From assembly GCA_033964015.1 (NCBI GenBank), contig CM066913.1, forward strand, positions 5,927,169 to 5,991,168: a stretch of 64,000 bases of DNA, in the 5' to 3' direction. The stretch comes from Scolanthus callimorphus (lineage: Eukaryota; Cnidaria; Anthozoa; Actiniaria; Edwardsiidae). The position numbers and the translations under genes were made by a program. Below the pieces are notes generated by a model that searched no databases, had not been told where the DNA came from, and worked only from the letters and a program-made list of their open reading frames with translations. Positions 53,536-64,000 of this stretch are shown here, in pieces. Every line of letters begins with the position of its first letter. The stretch's first letter is position 1.

Positions 53536-53625
53536 CTAGAATGGTCTGGTACGGACATATGATGAGAATGCTTGTTTTATCTATTATTCACAAGAATTTG
53601 GCAACATATGAGTGTATCCGTAACG

Positions 53626-53703
53626 ATGGTTTCATCGAGATGCCGTTTCCTGTTCTCCATCAACTCTGTCCTGGCCCTTAGTGAAAAAGTTGACTACTAC
53701 ATG
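53626..53703 (+). CDS. candidate 26-codon first exon, inverted copy B
   Basis: ATG at 53626, MVSSRCRFLFSINSVLAL then SEKVDYYM and donor ATG|GTGAGT; mirror copy of 51820-51897. The 25-base G tract (53511-53535) lies at the outer border of this arm. Confidence 0.4.
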
Positions 53704-54134
53704 GTGAGTGCGAATTTTTACTGCGACGATTTAAGCTATACACATTACCTAAATATGTATGGGAAATATATTTCTGTGTTTGATTTTGAGCCTTGTGAAT
53801 TTCTCGAAGTGTGTGGTCTCAATGGAAACTACCTTTTGCTTCATGGAAGTAGAAATGTTATTTGCAACTCTAGGTTTTGAGAAATCACGAAGAAAGTAAA
53901 AATGTAGGTTTTGTTTCCAAGGATTTTGCGGCGGTTTAGTAATTATTATCGTAAATTCGTTTTGGCTACTACAAAATAGAAGCATTGTACAGTAGGTACA
54001 CAAAATTTTAGAGCGATCAGATAAAGTTAAAGCCAATAACTGGCCTTGCAAAATATATGTCGTCACACAAATAATTACCCGCGGGCCACCTTAAGAGATG
54101 GCTTACAATGGTCCCGACAATGGCACGGTACTTA

Positions 54135-54257
<123 letters not shown>

Positions 54258-54959
54258 TTATACTCAAATAATTGAGCATTTTCATACCCTCCCTTTACTT
54301 CTTTTTCTACCATTTTTTACGGCCTAGTACTTTAATTATCCACAATACATTCTTGCTGAGTGGATTTCGAAGTGGAAAATTCCGCCCGGGATACAAGGAA
54401 AAATGTCTGCGAAAACTACGATTTTTTCGTCCGCCATTAAAATTTTATGTTCCAAAATATGAGCCTGTAATTATAAATGACAGCGGTTATAGCAGCCTCG
54501 TTTTGAATCGTGACGCGACTCCAAGATGGCGGCCGTGTGACCGTATTTTGGTGTTTTCGGTGGCAGAAAAAAAGGACTAAAGAGTTTTAACATTAAAATG
54601 TTATCAACCAGAATTTAGGGAAGATGCTTTCAATACCTTACAGTACAACATAGTGGATTTATAGGAAGGATAAAATGTTGGTCATACTCGCACTTGCCAC
54701 GATTGTTTCAACAAAGGACCAGGGGCCCGTTTCTAAAAATGCCTGGTAATTAACGGGCCCGTAAAACTTATCAGGAGAGTTCACGGGGAAGTTTATCGGG
54801 TACGGGCGAGCGTTTCTCAAAGCTTCCGGTAACCTCACGATAGTTATCGGGGCCCGGAATCAAAAAAAATTATAATTTGCGGATATTACAAACAATTAGC
54901 AACCCCCGAAGAAAAAGTAAAGCCAAACGTTTTGATTTCAGATGTGTATTAATACCTAC

Positions 54960-55040
54960 CCTGAGTTTCTCTAGAAACTCATTAAAATTGATCGACCCAC
55001 TGCCATCCTTGTCAAATTCTTCAAACAAGTTCTTGCAATC
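54960..55040 (-). CDS. CAPSL: CAPSL copy 2 exon 3 (EF-hand 2)
   Basis: Acceptor TTGATTACAG, donor AGG|GTAGGT, 81 nt. DCKNLFEEFDKDGSGSINFN; canonical loop DKDGSGSINFNE. Confidence 0.85.
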
Positions 55041-57149
55041 CTGTAATCAAAAGAATTCAAGGCTCTTTTGATATTTCTAATTAATTAATTGTTCTAATTT
55101 TTATACAACTGTTTATACAAATGTTGATAAAACTGGTTTCTATAGGATGAGTTATACATGTATGTAAAGCGCTTTGCTTTTACTTTCTGATTAATTTTAC
55201 AAGTCCCACTTTCCTCCTTAATAAATAGGTCTTCACTTGCCATGTAAACAAAAGCATCTCGGCTTAATTTGCATTATATATCATATTAAAGGGGCACTCG
55301 CACACTTAATTTTTGTACAACCCGTCAAAAATAAGCCTAATTGTAATCACCAAAAATACATTTACGTTTACCAGGAATAACCAAAATAACAGCTCCTATA
55401 ACTTAAATCAATACAAATCTATAGCGTTTTTATCTATCATCAAGAGGATGGAACTGGATTGCGATTTCAATTATTTGCTTGTCAGGCAAGCGTGTGAGTG
55501 CCCTTTAAAGCTCTGTAGTTGTTTGAGTCTGATTTCGCACCCTCTTTAACTCGTGGGTTACTATGGTAACCACGAGTTGTTGTGGGGGCCCGATGTCACT
55601 CACTCCGGTGTTAGCTCGACATTAGCATAATTTATGTTGATTATTTATTAATTTATGTGTTCATTTTTATCCACCCCTCCCTCGATACATACGCTTAACC
55701 TTTCCCTCCCCCTCTCGAGCTATCTGCGCGACTTAGCGAGTCTAAAACTTGGCATCTCTCTGTTACCTCTATACCTCCGCCAAAGTATATATATATAGGT
55801 CAAATTTTTTTTACAAAAAAACTGGTTTGTTTCAATTCGGTACTTTTTTAGTCGTCTCAAGCCTACACTGTGTAAGGACTTTGATCCGTGCAAAGCCAGG
55901 TGTAGGGGGTTACAAAACGTGGGAAAATGAAAAGTACACTATCAATGACGTCATTAGCGCATGCGCAAAAACCTTATTGTTTTTAAACTCTACTTTTTAG
56001 TTATTTTAAAACCCACACTTAACGAGTAACTTCAACAAGCAAAGCCAAGTTACCGAATACAGGGTTATCAATGCAGGGGATGTCTAATTCCCATTCTAAA
56101 ACTCATACATAATTAATGAACCAAACACAAAGGAAATCACAACCGTGAACGGCCGCTGTATACCTCGATAAAGTCCCGATATAGACACTACATACGGGGT
56201 ACCGTGTTTATATCTATCATACAGACACTCATGTTTAATGTCTAATGAGTGTCTATATCGTAGATATAGAAAAAAAAACTATATATCGGAGTACCCCGGA
56301 TGAAGTGTCTATTTCGAGATGTACAAGGGTGGATCCTTGCCAACCCGGGTTCGGAGCTAGTGCTGGTGTGCACTTTTGGTTCCGACCCTACGCCTGTGGT
56401 GAAATTTTCTAGGATTTCATGAGCTCTGTTCACCAAAACCGCAACCTTTATCCATGTGGGATGCTTATCCTGTATCTGCGCATGCTTGAAATTCTACGTC
56501 ACAGTAGCCATACTCTACAATTGTCAATTTTTTATGACCAGGTTTTTTAAAATTCTTTTTTCCAGGGTCGGCATGAGTGCTGGTGTGCACTTTCTGGACC
56601 GACCGTACCCCTTCGGTGAAATTACTTTAGGATCATGTCATGAACACTGGTCATCCCAACCGCAAACTTTATCCATGTGGAATGCTTATTCTGTATCTGG
56701 GCATGCTTGAAATTCTACGTCACAGTAATCATGAACAGACCTTTTGTCCCAACACAGAAGACGTGTCAATTATTCGGAACGCCTCTCTAAATACACTATT
56801 CGTAATGAAAAGCTCTCATTTTCAATCTTTTGTTTGCCATTTCAAAATAGCTAAACAATACAACTTGAAGCCAGTCTATATCAGATTTCTTATATGTCGA
56901 TTTCAATGAAGTAGTTGTTACAAATTTATCTACCTTTTTTAAAAACTAACTTGGAATTATGAATGATTTACTGGTAACCGTTTTAGAAGTAGTTTACAAA
57001 ACTCGCTTTCGTGTTTTATCGGCAGATAGAAACACTCGGCGAACCTCGTTTTGTAAACATTACTTAGTGTACAGTTGACGCGGTTTCCATTGTTATTCAC
57101 AGGGTATTAACTCGGGTAATGACTCCCAACAAACTAAAAGTCGGGAGGG
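55041..57149. other. gene-free stretch right of CAPSL copy 2
   Basis: The missing exons 1-2 of CAPSL copy 2 would be expected here or beyond the window; I find no EF-hand 1 coding sequence. Contains a GTTACTATGGTAAC palindrome (55550-55580), an IR around 56175-56310 and the direct repeat at 56347-56735. Confidence 0.5.
56347..56735. repeat. two-copy direct repeat of about 165 bp
   Basis: GTGCTGGTGTGCACTTT..GAC CGACC.. to ..GCATGCTTGAAATTCTACGTCACAGTA occurs at 56350-56511 and 56575-56735, with about 85% identity by eye. Confidence 0.8.
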
Positions 57150-57720
57150 ATTTGAATTCTCCAGGGAAAGGTCGGGGTTGATCAATAGAATTGAATTGAA
57201 TTTCTAGGTAAATATATGGCTTATTATAGATTCATAGTAAGTATCCATATATAGAGGATATTACACGGTGGCGCGAAGATATGAGTTTCGAGTGGCAAGA
57301 ACGATATCTTACGAATGAGCGCAGCGAATGAGTAAAATATTAATTTTTTAACACGAGAAAATAAAACTCATATCTTCAATCCACCGTGTAATTTTCATTT
57401 TATTATATAGACAAACCAGAAAAAATATTCCAAATTGATTTGCAAGCACGTTTGTTTTGACCGATATCCTCACTAGTGAGGATATGGAAATATGTCACTC
57501 AGGACCCGGATGTAGCTTCGCATGAGATCTCGAGTGGCGTATTTCCCATAAAACACTCGTGTCTATATAATAAACTAACCTATGAATCAATAATGAACCA
57601 TATACTTACCTATGAATCTACAATAAGTCATATATTTACCTAGAAATTAAATTCAATTATCAACCCAGTTACCTAGTGAATTCAAATCCATACACTTACC
57701 CCGAGAAAAACCAATCCAAT
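57150..57720. mobile_element. TIR element with nested hairpin
   Basis: GGATTTGAATTC..GGTTGATCAATAGAATTGAATTGAATTTCTAGGTAAATATATG at 57157-57235 recurs inverted at 57620-57690. Between them lies an ATTACACGGTGG palindrome (57255-57395). Confidence 0.7.
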
Positions 57721-57779
57721 AATCTCAGACTCGCATCTATATGACTATATCTGTCTATAACTAATATTTGCTCCTGATT

Positions 57780-58065
57780 ATCCCTTATGCGAATCCCGTT
57801 GAATGCCACAAAACAGCATTTCCGAGAACGCCTTCACTTGAACAATAACGGAAGCGTTTGTCCAGTCTACTTGCTTGGTCTCCTTGCCCCTAAAGTGTGT
57901 TTAAGAGGTAAACCTGAAAAAACAGATGAAATCATGTCCAGGTTTACATATCTAATCGTAGAGAACAACTAACGAGCGCAAAATACGTGAAACTTGCCTT
58001 CCGTTTCTCCAGCTTGAATTAGTTCCATCAGTGTTGCTACACAAGCGTTATGCAAATTGAACTAG
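57780..58065 (-). pseudogene. duplicated exon pair, degraded copy B
   Basis: Minus strand: exon 57987-58055 reads LHNACVATLMELIQAGETEG KFH, then a second exon starting VYLLNTL but interrupted by TAG owing to one extra G (CTTTAGGGGCAAGG versus CTCTATGGCAAGG). Otherwise parallel to copy A at 58125-58385. Product unknown. Confidence 0.5.
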
Positions 58066-58124
58066 TAGCTGTCAGGGTGTGGTACAAACGAAAATAACGA
58101 GTAAGGTAGTTGCTTTTGTCTCTA

Positions 58125-58385
58125 TTATCTTCGTTGATCCCGTTGAACGCCACAAAACACGATTTCCGAGAACTCCTTCACTTGAACCATTTGAGAAGCG
58201 TTTGTCCAGTCTACTTGCTTGGTCTCCTTGCCATAGAGTGTGTTTAAGACGTTAACCTAAAAATACAGATAAAATCATGCCCAGGTTAATTGCATATCTA
58301 ATCGTAAGAGCAACCAACGAGCGCAAATACCTGAAACTTGCCTTCAGTTTCGCCAACTTGAATCAGCTCCACAACGTTATGCAAA
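58125..58385 (-). CDS. unidentified protein, last two exons (copy A)
   Basis: Minus strand: exon 58385-58331 (LHNVVELIQVGETEGKFQ, donor CAG|GTATTT) and exon 58256-58125 (acceptor TATTTTTAG; VNVLNTLYGKETKQVDWTNA, then VQVKEFSEIVFCGVQ, stop TAA at 58125). Phase agrees (0). A tandem, damaged copy follows at 57780-58065. The two copies differ mostly at sites that keep similar residues, which suggests past selection. I do not recognise the family; no upstream exons identified. Confidence 0.5.
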
Positions 58386-59034
58386 CTGTAGTAGCTGTAA
58401 CTGTCAGGGCGTGGTACAAACGAAAATAACCAGTGAGGACGTAGTTGCTTTTGTCTCTATTATTTTCGTTCTACAAAGGAGTTCTTTTGTCTCTAGTCTA
58501 TTATCCTCGTTCTTTGTGTTGAGGTATAGGGTATTGTTGTATGTTGTATTATCCAACCAGAGAGGAGCTTTAAGCAGCTACGTACCGACCATAATAACAG
58601 CGCTTTAATGAGTTGCGCTTTTACAAAAGGCCGCTTGATTGATTGGACTGGCTGTTGTACGAAAACAAAAGACGTAATTCGTGTTTGGAAACTTTGTCAA
58701 TCATGGTTGAATAAAAGTTGTCATTCATTTTCTTCAGCATCACAACTTTATTGTGCATGGTAAAAATTAATTGCAATAAAACGCGTTCCAAACTAGTTTG
58801 AGGTTTTCCAAAATGGGTTGATTTGTAGGATTTCTTTTGTTTCTCTACATAAAAAAATAGTTTCGAGGAGATATATGGATTATCACCGACTGTGAAAACA
58901 ATTTCGCGGTGTTCTTCAAAATTCAACATAGATATAAAGATATTAGAACTTTTCATGAAATTTTTTCTTATCTTTTTTTTCAGAAATTCTACGCAATTTG
59001 AACCTAAATTCACACCCATTTAACCTTTCAAAAC

Positions 59035-59300
59035 TTGCTCGGAAATTCTTAGCCATTTCAACCTCTTTGAAAAGGCTAGGAAATTCGTAGCCATTTCAAC
59101 CTCTAACAAATGGCTAGGAAATTCTTAGCCATTCAGTTGAACCTCTAAAATGGTAGGACATTCTTAGCCATTTGAACCTCTAGCAAATGGCTAGGAAATT
59201 CTTAGCCATTCAGTTGAACCTCTAAAATGGCTAGGAAATTACTAGCCATTTTTTAGAGGTTAAAATGGCTAAGAATTTCCTAGCCATTTTTGGAAGTTGA
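59035..59300. repeat. TGGCTAGGAAATTCTTAGCCA satellite block, left
   Basis: Seven or so palindromic units AAATGGCTAGGAAATTCTTAGCCATT separated by GAACCTCTA; mirrored at 62640-62980. Confidence 0.9.
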
Positions 59301-59664
59301 AGCTGTGAAATGGCTAACGCATTATTTCTATGCGCGCGTGCGAGCCACTTGAGTGGATATCTACAACTTATTACACAAAATACTTCTATATCAATTAGAA
59401 AACGATTAAAATGTCAATAATAATATATAAACTTTATTTACAGGTAATACAGGTATAAACAGTTAGTAACATAGACCAATACAATAATGATCAGCGTTTT
59501 ACGACTCTTCTATCTGTGCGGTATTCTGAAGTAGAGATTGTCTGGACCAAAAGTAAAGGCTAATGTTATTTTCCTTCCAAAAGTCCTTATTCTGGTTAGA
59601 AAAAAACATAAAGTGAGTGTCATCACTACCAAAGAAAATTCACCATGTTTGAAATTTACAGCGC

Positions 59665-60035
59665 TGGGCTTTCCAGACCCCGAAACGTAAGGTGGAAATT
59701 TCCATCATGCATCGTCGGACAAATGTAATGCTAAAATGTTTGATTTTGCCAGACCCCGAAAATCGTAAGGTGGAAATTTGCACCAAGCATCGTCGGACAA
59801 ATCTAATGCTAAAAGTCTTGATTTTGCCAGACCCCGAAAAAGTAACGTGGAAATGTCCATCATACCTCGTCGCACAAATCTTATGCTAAAAGTCTTGATT
59901 TTGCCAGACCCCGAAAAAGTAAGGTGGAAATTTCCATCAAGCATCGTCGGACAAATATTATGCTAAAAGTCTGGATATGGCAGACACCGAAAAAGTAAGG
60001 TGGAAATTTCCATCATACATTGTTGGTCAAATGCA
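59665..60035. repeat. 63-bp satellite block, left
   Basis: About six units of CCAGACCCCGAAAAAGTAAG GTGGAAATTTCCATCATGCATCGTCGGACAAATCTAATGCTAAAAG-like sequence. Confidence 0.9.
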
Positions 60036-61197
60036 ATGCTAAAAAGTAGAGAGAGAGAGAGGGAGTGATGGAGAAGCAAGTAGTGAGTAACTCTTTTTTC
60101 TCTAATCAATATCTGTTATACGCATTCTGAAGACCCGGTTACCAGTCATTTAGCCACTGCGTAAAACGCAATGTTTTCGTTCCATTATCAAACTGTCTTC
60201 TCCTGGAGATCAAACGAGATTTGGTAGATACCTAAAGCAGAAAATAATGAATTGTCAAGAATTATGTGCGTTCAGAGTCAGAGAGTAGAAAATATATTTT
60301 ATAACGTAATTATTCGCTGATGACTATCGATGCAATCAAGACGTTCATATGTTTAGATGAATCGCAAAATAACAAATAGTAGATTTTCGCGGTAAGAAAT
60401 ATGTTCGTTGAGTCAGGCTGATTTCGGCTTGAGCCGGTGAAGAGAGTTATAATGAGCCCTGAGAATGGTAAACAACATGTAAGCCAAGAACATAAATTGT
60501 ATTAACTATTATAATAGCAGAGCCAAAAACTAGGGGAAAAACTGAACTACGCCGTAATGCCTTAAAACTTATTATAATCGCGCATCTGTAATTGTTCAGT
60601 AGCGGTTTGTTTTCTATTGCGTGTAACATTATTACACTTTGCCTTTTATTCCGTTGAAACTGATAGTAAATAGCTGTCTGTCGCATTGTTTTTGCACAAG
60701 CATCTAATACCAGCTATTTAGGAGTGAGGGAAGCTAAATGCTTTCCATAACAATAACAGCAAGCAGTCATTTCTGCCTAATCTTGCTGTGTACTGTCTAG
60801 CAAGGACAGAAAGCCTGAGTAAGGACAGAAAGCCAGTGAACATTTTATGTGCTTAATATTTGTAAATAAACTGAAGCTTACCTTTCATACTCTTCGTTTC
60901 AAACTTGATTATTTTGAATTTTGTAGTACCAGCGGTTATTTTCCGGAGCAGCCTTTGGCTGGTGATTGTAACCATACAAAAGCAGCGCAGACTTCTCTTT
61001 ATCCGAAGACTCTTCCTTTGCAAAGCAAAGCGAACAATGAAGTTTATTTCCGTTTAGCGGATGCTGCGCTGAAACCAACTCAAAGTTAAATTTCGAATTA
61101 TCCAATCAAAAAAGGAAAGCAAATTTAATGACCAATCAAAACGCGGGATTATAGGTCAAGACCTTACACACGTTACCACTCATAAACATCAACACCA

Positions 61198-61271
61198 TGG
61201 GTGCTGCATGTTCTTGCAACGGATTGATCATTGTCCTTTGTATTTTGAACATAAGTCTTATGGCCGTCGAT
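61198..61271 (+). CDS. candidate signal-peptide exon inside the symmetric element
   Basis: ATG at 61198 (ACCATGG context, strong) reads MGAACSCNGLIIVLCILNIS LMAVDGYNV; a possible donor (AC|GTAAAA) lies near 61289. Two CCAATCA boxes are upstream (61099, 61131). It looks like a secretion signal, but the opposite strand also has a hydrophobic frame here and no second exon is evident. Confidence 0.25.
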
Positions 61272-61755
61272 GGCTACAATGTCACGTAAAAGGAAAGGAA
61301 AAGCCAACCGAGGGCCGTAGACAAAAGTTGTACTTCCAAACAAAAGCAAGAAGGAAAGGGCGAACATTTTACAAACGAATAACAATATGCTCTTCAAGCT
61401 TTTAAAACCAGTTCAAAGTTTCCTCTCGGAGACATGATTGCGACATCTTCCTACTCGGGTGATATGGAATATAAGGTAAACGCTGATGTCTATAATATAA
61501 GTAATATAGCCTCGGCTATTTACCATTCTGGGTTAATAGGAGAACTTTGCGTAGGAAACCTGGACGTAAGAAAAATGTATGCACTCAATAGTTGTGACGA
61601 ACATCTTCGCTACAGGAAAGTTTGCGGTTATCTATTTCTATCACGACCGTGCTTTGTCTGAGATTTCCGCGATTGTTCATCTAGTTACACGAGGAAGTTG
61701 CCAGCGTATTATTATAAGAAGCCACGTTATAGTTCGAAATATGAAATCGAAATGT

Positions 61756-61852
61756 AACATTTCCAGTCAGTCACGTCGAACAACATACTAATATGTACCT
61801 AGACTAGGTACATATTTGTATGTTGTTCGACATGACTGACTGGAAATGTTAC
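61756..61852. repeat. palindrome TAACATTTCCAGTCAGTCACGTCG
   Basis: TAACATTTCCAGTCAGTCACGTCGAACAACATAC..GTACCTAG/ACTAGGTAC..inverted copy; near-perfect hairpin of about 45-bp arms at the element's inner part. Confidence 0.85.
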
Positions 61853-62214
61853 GTTGCGATTTCATTTTAGTGGTCTCATCCGGCGGTGCTTTGACGCCTG
61901 GTTTGACACTGCGGGTTCCATTGACAATTTAAACTTCGAATTTATAAATAACTAATAACGAATGCCGAGAAGACGTTTTTACAAACTCAAGTTGAAATTA
62001 AAGTTAATGCATTAAGTTGAAGCATTTCATATTTTCTTAGAGTATGAGGCAAACCTTTAGCATTGTATTTTGGAAGGCTGCTAGAGTTTCCAACACAGTA
62101 GCTTTCTAGACTTTGAAGATGGTATTTTTACAGCGCTGTAACGGTTGGAAACTTTCATCTCACTTTTCGGAGTCTCTAAGCTTTAGCTTTACGAGTAGCA
62201 TTTTATTGCTCTGG

Positions 62215-62455
62215 CAAAATCCGGACTTTTAGCATTAGATTTGTCCGACGATGCTTGGTGGAAATTTCCACCTTACTTTTTCGGGGTCTGGCAAAATGAA
62301 TACTTAGCATTAGATTTGTCCGACGATGCACGGTGGAAATTTCCACCTTACTTTTCGGGGTCTGGCAAAATCAGGACGTTTAGCAATAGATTTGTCCGAC
62401 GATGCTCGGTGGAAATTTCCACCTTACTTTTTCCGGGTCTGGCAAAATGAATACT
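62215..62455. repeat. 63-bp satellite block, right (inverted)
   Basis: Three to four units of GATTTGTCCGACGATGC..GGAAATTTCCACCTTACTTTTTCGGGGTCTGGCAAAAT, complement of the left block. Confidence 0.9.
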
Positions 62456-62639
62456 ATTCTGCGTCATTGATGTTTAGCCTTTTCTCAAACACCCGCATAT
62501 AAGAACCTAGAATGTTAGCTTAAAACAAGTGCTAATCTGAACTGAAAATACTGAAAACGTGGTTATATAGCAATATCTTAGCCTAATAGGTTGTTAAAAT
62601 CCAGGTTCTTATATGCGGGAGATTACAGTACTTAACGCC

Positions 62640-62980
62640 ACTTATTTTCGAATGGCTAAGAATTTCCTAGCCATTTGTTCGAGGTTCAAATGGCTAAGAA
62701 TTTCCTAGCCATTTGTTCGAGGTTCAAATGGCTAAGATTGTCCTAGCCATTTGTTCGATGTTCAAATGGCTAAGAATTTCCTAGCCATTTGCTCGAGGTT
62801 CAAATGGCTAAGAATTTCCTAGCCATTTGTTCGCGGTTCGAATGGCTAAGAATGTCCTAGCCATTTGTTCGAGATTCAAATGGCTAAGAATTTCTAGCCA
62901 TTTGTTCGAGGTTCAAATGGCTAAGAATTTCCTAGCCATTTGTTGGAGGTTCAATTGGCTATGAATTTCCTAGCATATTT
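62640..62980. repeat. TGGCTAAGAATTTCCTAGCCA satellite block, right
   Basis: About nine units of AATGGCTAAGAATTTCCTAGCCATTTGTTCGAGGTTC, complement of the left block. Confidence 0.9.
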
Positions 62981-63549
62981 TTTCGGGCTTTAACGCGTAG
63001 TGTTTTTTAAACACAAGAAAAGTTGATATGTATAGTGTTTCATACTAGAGTTTTCGTGTTCAGAAGAATAATACTTTTTTACAACACAGTTTTTGCGATT
63101 GATTTTGATGTCAGAGGAAATAATCAATATCACAATAAAGAGTTAAATGAAATTGCTGTGTTCTGTGTAAAATGCGTGTTTTCAACATCGGGTAATGGAC
63201 ATGTATTTAGAACGATTTACCGACATAGCGCCAACAAATAGAAGGGTCCGTTGTTGATTTATTTTATTGCTCTGAATAAGTTTCGAGATTTAGAGTTGTG
63301 TGATGGCTTGACTCCATTTTTTGAGTTTTGGAAAACCTCAAACTAGTTTGGAACGCGTTATAAGTTCTCTGGGGAACGCACTTCTATGAAAAATAGCTAA
63401 ATAACTAACAATAGTTCCTATTGGAATCCGCTATCTTTTTCAATTGTAAACTGTACTCCTTTTCAAAACTGTTCAATTCAATGAGAAGAATGTATTTCAT
63501 TTGTTCCTGTTTTCTGAAAACCTTGTCAACTGTAAACTAAGTCCGTTAA

Positions 63550-63800
63550 TTACCTCGATTCTCGGCAATAACCCCAATACATCCCGCGGGCCTACGGCCC
63601 TTGGGATGTATTGGGGTTATTGCCTCGAATCTCGGTAATTAACTCTAACATATTACAACAATATGCAGAGGTTTGAAGAGGTTCGCATGAAAGTCGTGAC
63701 CTTTCTATATCAAAATTCCATCGACGTCCATCGACCTCGATTCTCGGCAATAACTCCAATACATCCCAAGGACCTCGAATCTCGGTAATTAACTCTAACT
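63550..63800. repeat. hairpin and repeats of CTCGATTCTCGGCAATAAC
   Basis: CAATAACCCCAATACATCCC..GGGATGTATTGGGGTTATTG hairpin at 63567-63622, then a partial copy CCTCGATTCTCGGCAATAACTCCAATACATCCC at 63735-63767. Confidence 0.8.
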
Positions 63801-64000
63801 TTCCCAGAAATCCCAGTCCCATTTTAGTGCATAATCTGCCGAAAATAGAAATCCTATTCCCCAGAGGCATCTAAACAGCAAGAAGACAATACAGTGCGCG
63901 GGTCTTCTGCTTGGGGGCACAAATTCGTGGTAAAACAAGGACAAACAATCGACCTTTCCCCGTCTACACCACAGGGAAACCAAACCTAGTAAGAAATAGC

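Larger units (their letters stand above)
58781..63358. mobile_element. 4.6-kb symmetric TIR element with mirrored satellite blocks
   Basis: TIR AACGCGTTCCAAACTAGTTT GAGGTTTTCCAAAA at 58780-58813 and inverted at 63326-63358, flanked on both sides by ATAA. Inside each end are, in mirror order, a block of AAATGGCTAGGAAATTCTTAGCCATTT palindromic units (59035-59300; 62640-62980) and a block of about 63-bp GCCAGACCCCGAAAAAGTAAGGTGGAAATTTCC..ATCGTCGGACAAAT units (59665-60035; 62215-62455). Middle 60040-62210 has no transposase I can recognise. Confidence 0.75.

Noticed and set aside
58621..59019. 132-codon minus-strand open frame (starts MGVNLGSNCVEF)
   Set aside because: It straddles the TIR of the 4.6-kb symmetric element and AT-rich flank, has no recognised motif, and the TIR portion is non-coding on the other end.

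Overview
This is a eukaryotic window. No prokaryotic gene organisation is present: coding sequence occurs as short exons with GT/AG splice sites, AT-rich introns and a dense load of inverted-repeat DNA elements. The animal gene families found (the meiotic protein SHOC1 and a calcyphosine-like EF-hand protein) and the style of the repeats suggest a cnidarian, most likely an anthozoan (stony coral or sea anemone). The organism call is inference; the gene calls rest on reading frame, splice phase and remembered family sequence.

Region 1 (about 0.3-13.2 kb, minus strand) is most of a SHOC1 gene (shortage in chiasmata 1, XPF-like meiotic crossover factor). I could assemble 19 exons whose splice phases agree at every junction, giving 3308 coding bases (about 1102 residues); the 3' end runs off the left edge. 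Introns carry several hairpin elements. A candidate first exon of an unidentified gene on the plus strand begins at 13765, so 13228-13764 may be a shared, divergent promoter; it also holds a two-copy 104-bp tandem repeat.

Region 2 (19.5-30.8 kb, minus strand) is a six-exon calcyphosine-like (CAPSL-type) gene with a probable 5' UTR exon near 30.8 kb. Region 3 (37.5-55.0 kb, minus strand) holds four exons of a second, diverged copy, with a 15.4-kb intron packed with mobile elements; its first two exons are not in the window. The two copies share an unexpected feature: their fifth exon is 114 bases in both, one base out of frame with the next exon.

The rest is accessory DNA: six terminal-inverted-repeat elements with 9-bp target duplications and 5'-T(A/G)G ends (Mutator-like behaviour), an element with a perfect 8-bp duplication (hAT-like), several TA-flanked elements, a 4.6-kb symmetric element at 58.8-63.4 kb with mirrored satellite blocks, near-perfect long palindromes, an eight-unit array of CACGTG and TGACGTCA motifs at 46.3-47.3 kb, two tRNA-like SINE heads, a degraded non-LTR reverse transcriptase fragment and many homopolymeric G/C tracts. 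Two further small coding fragments of unknown family occur: an inverted pair of identical-length first exons at 51.8 and 53.6 kb, and a tandemly duplicated exon pair at 57.8-58.4 kb.
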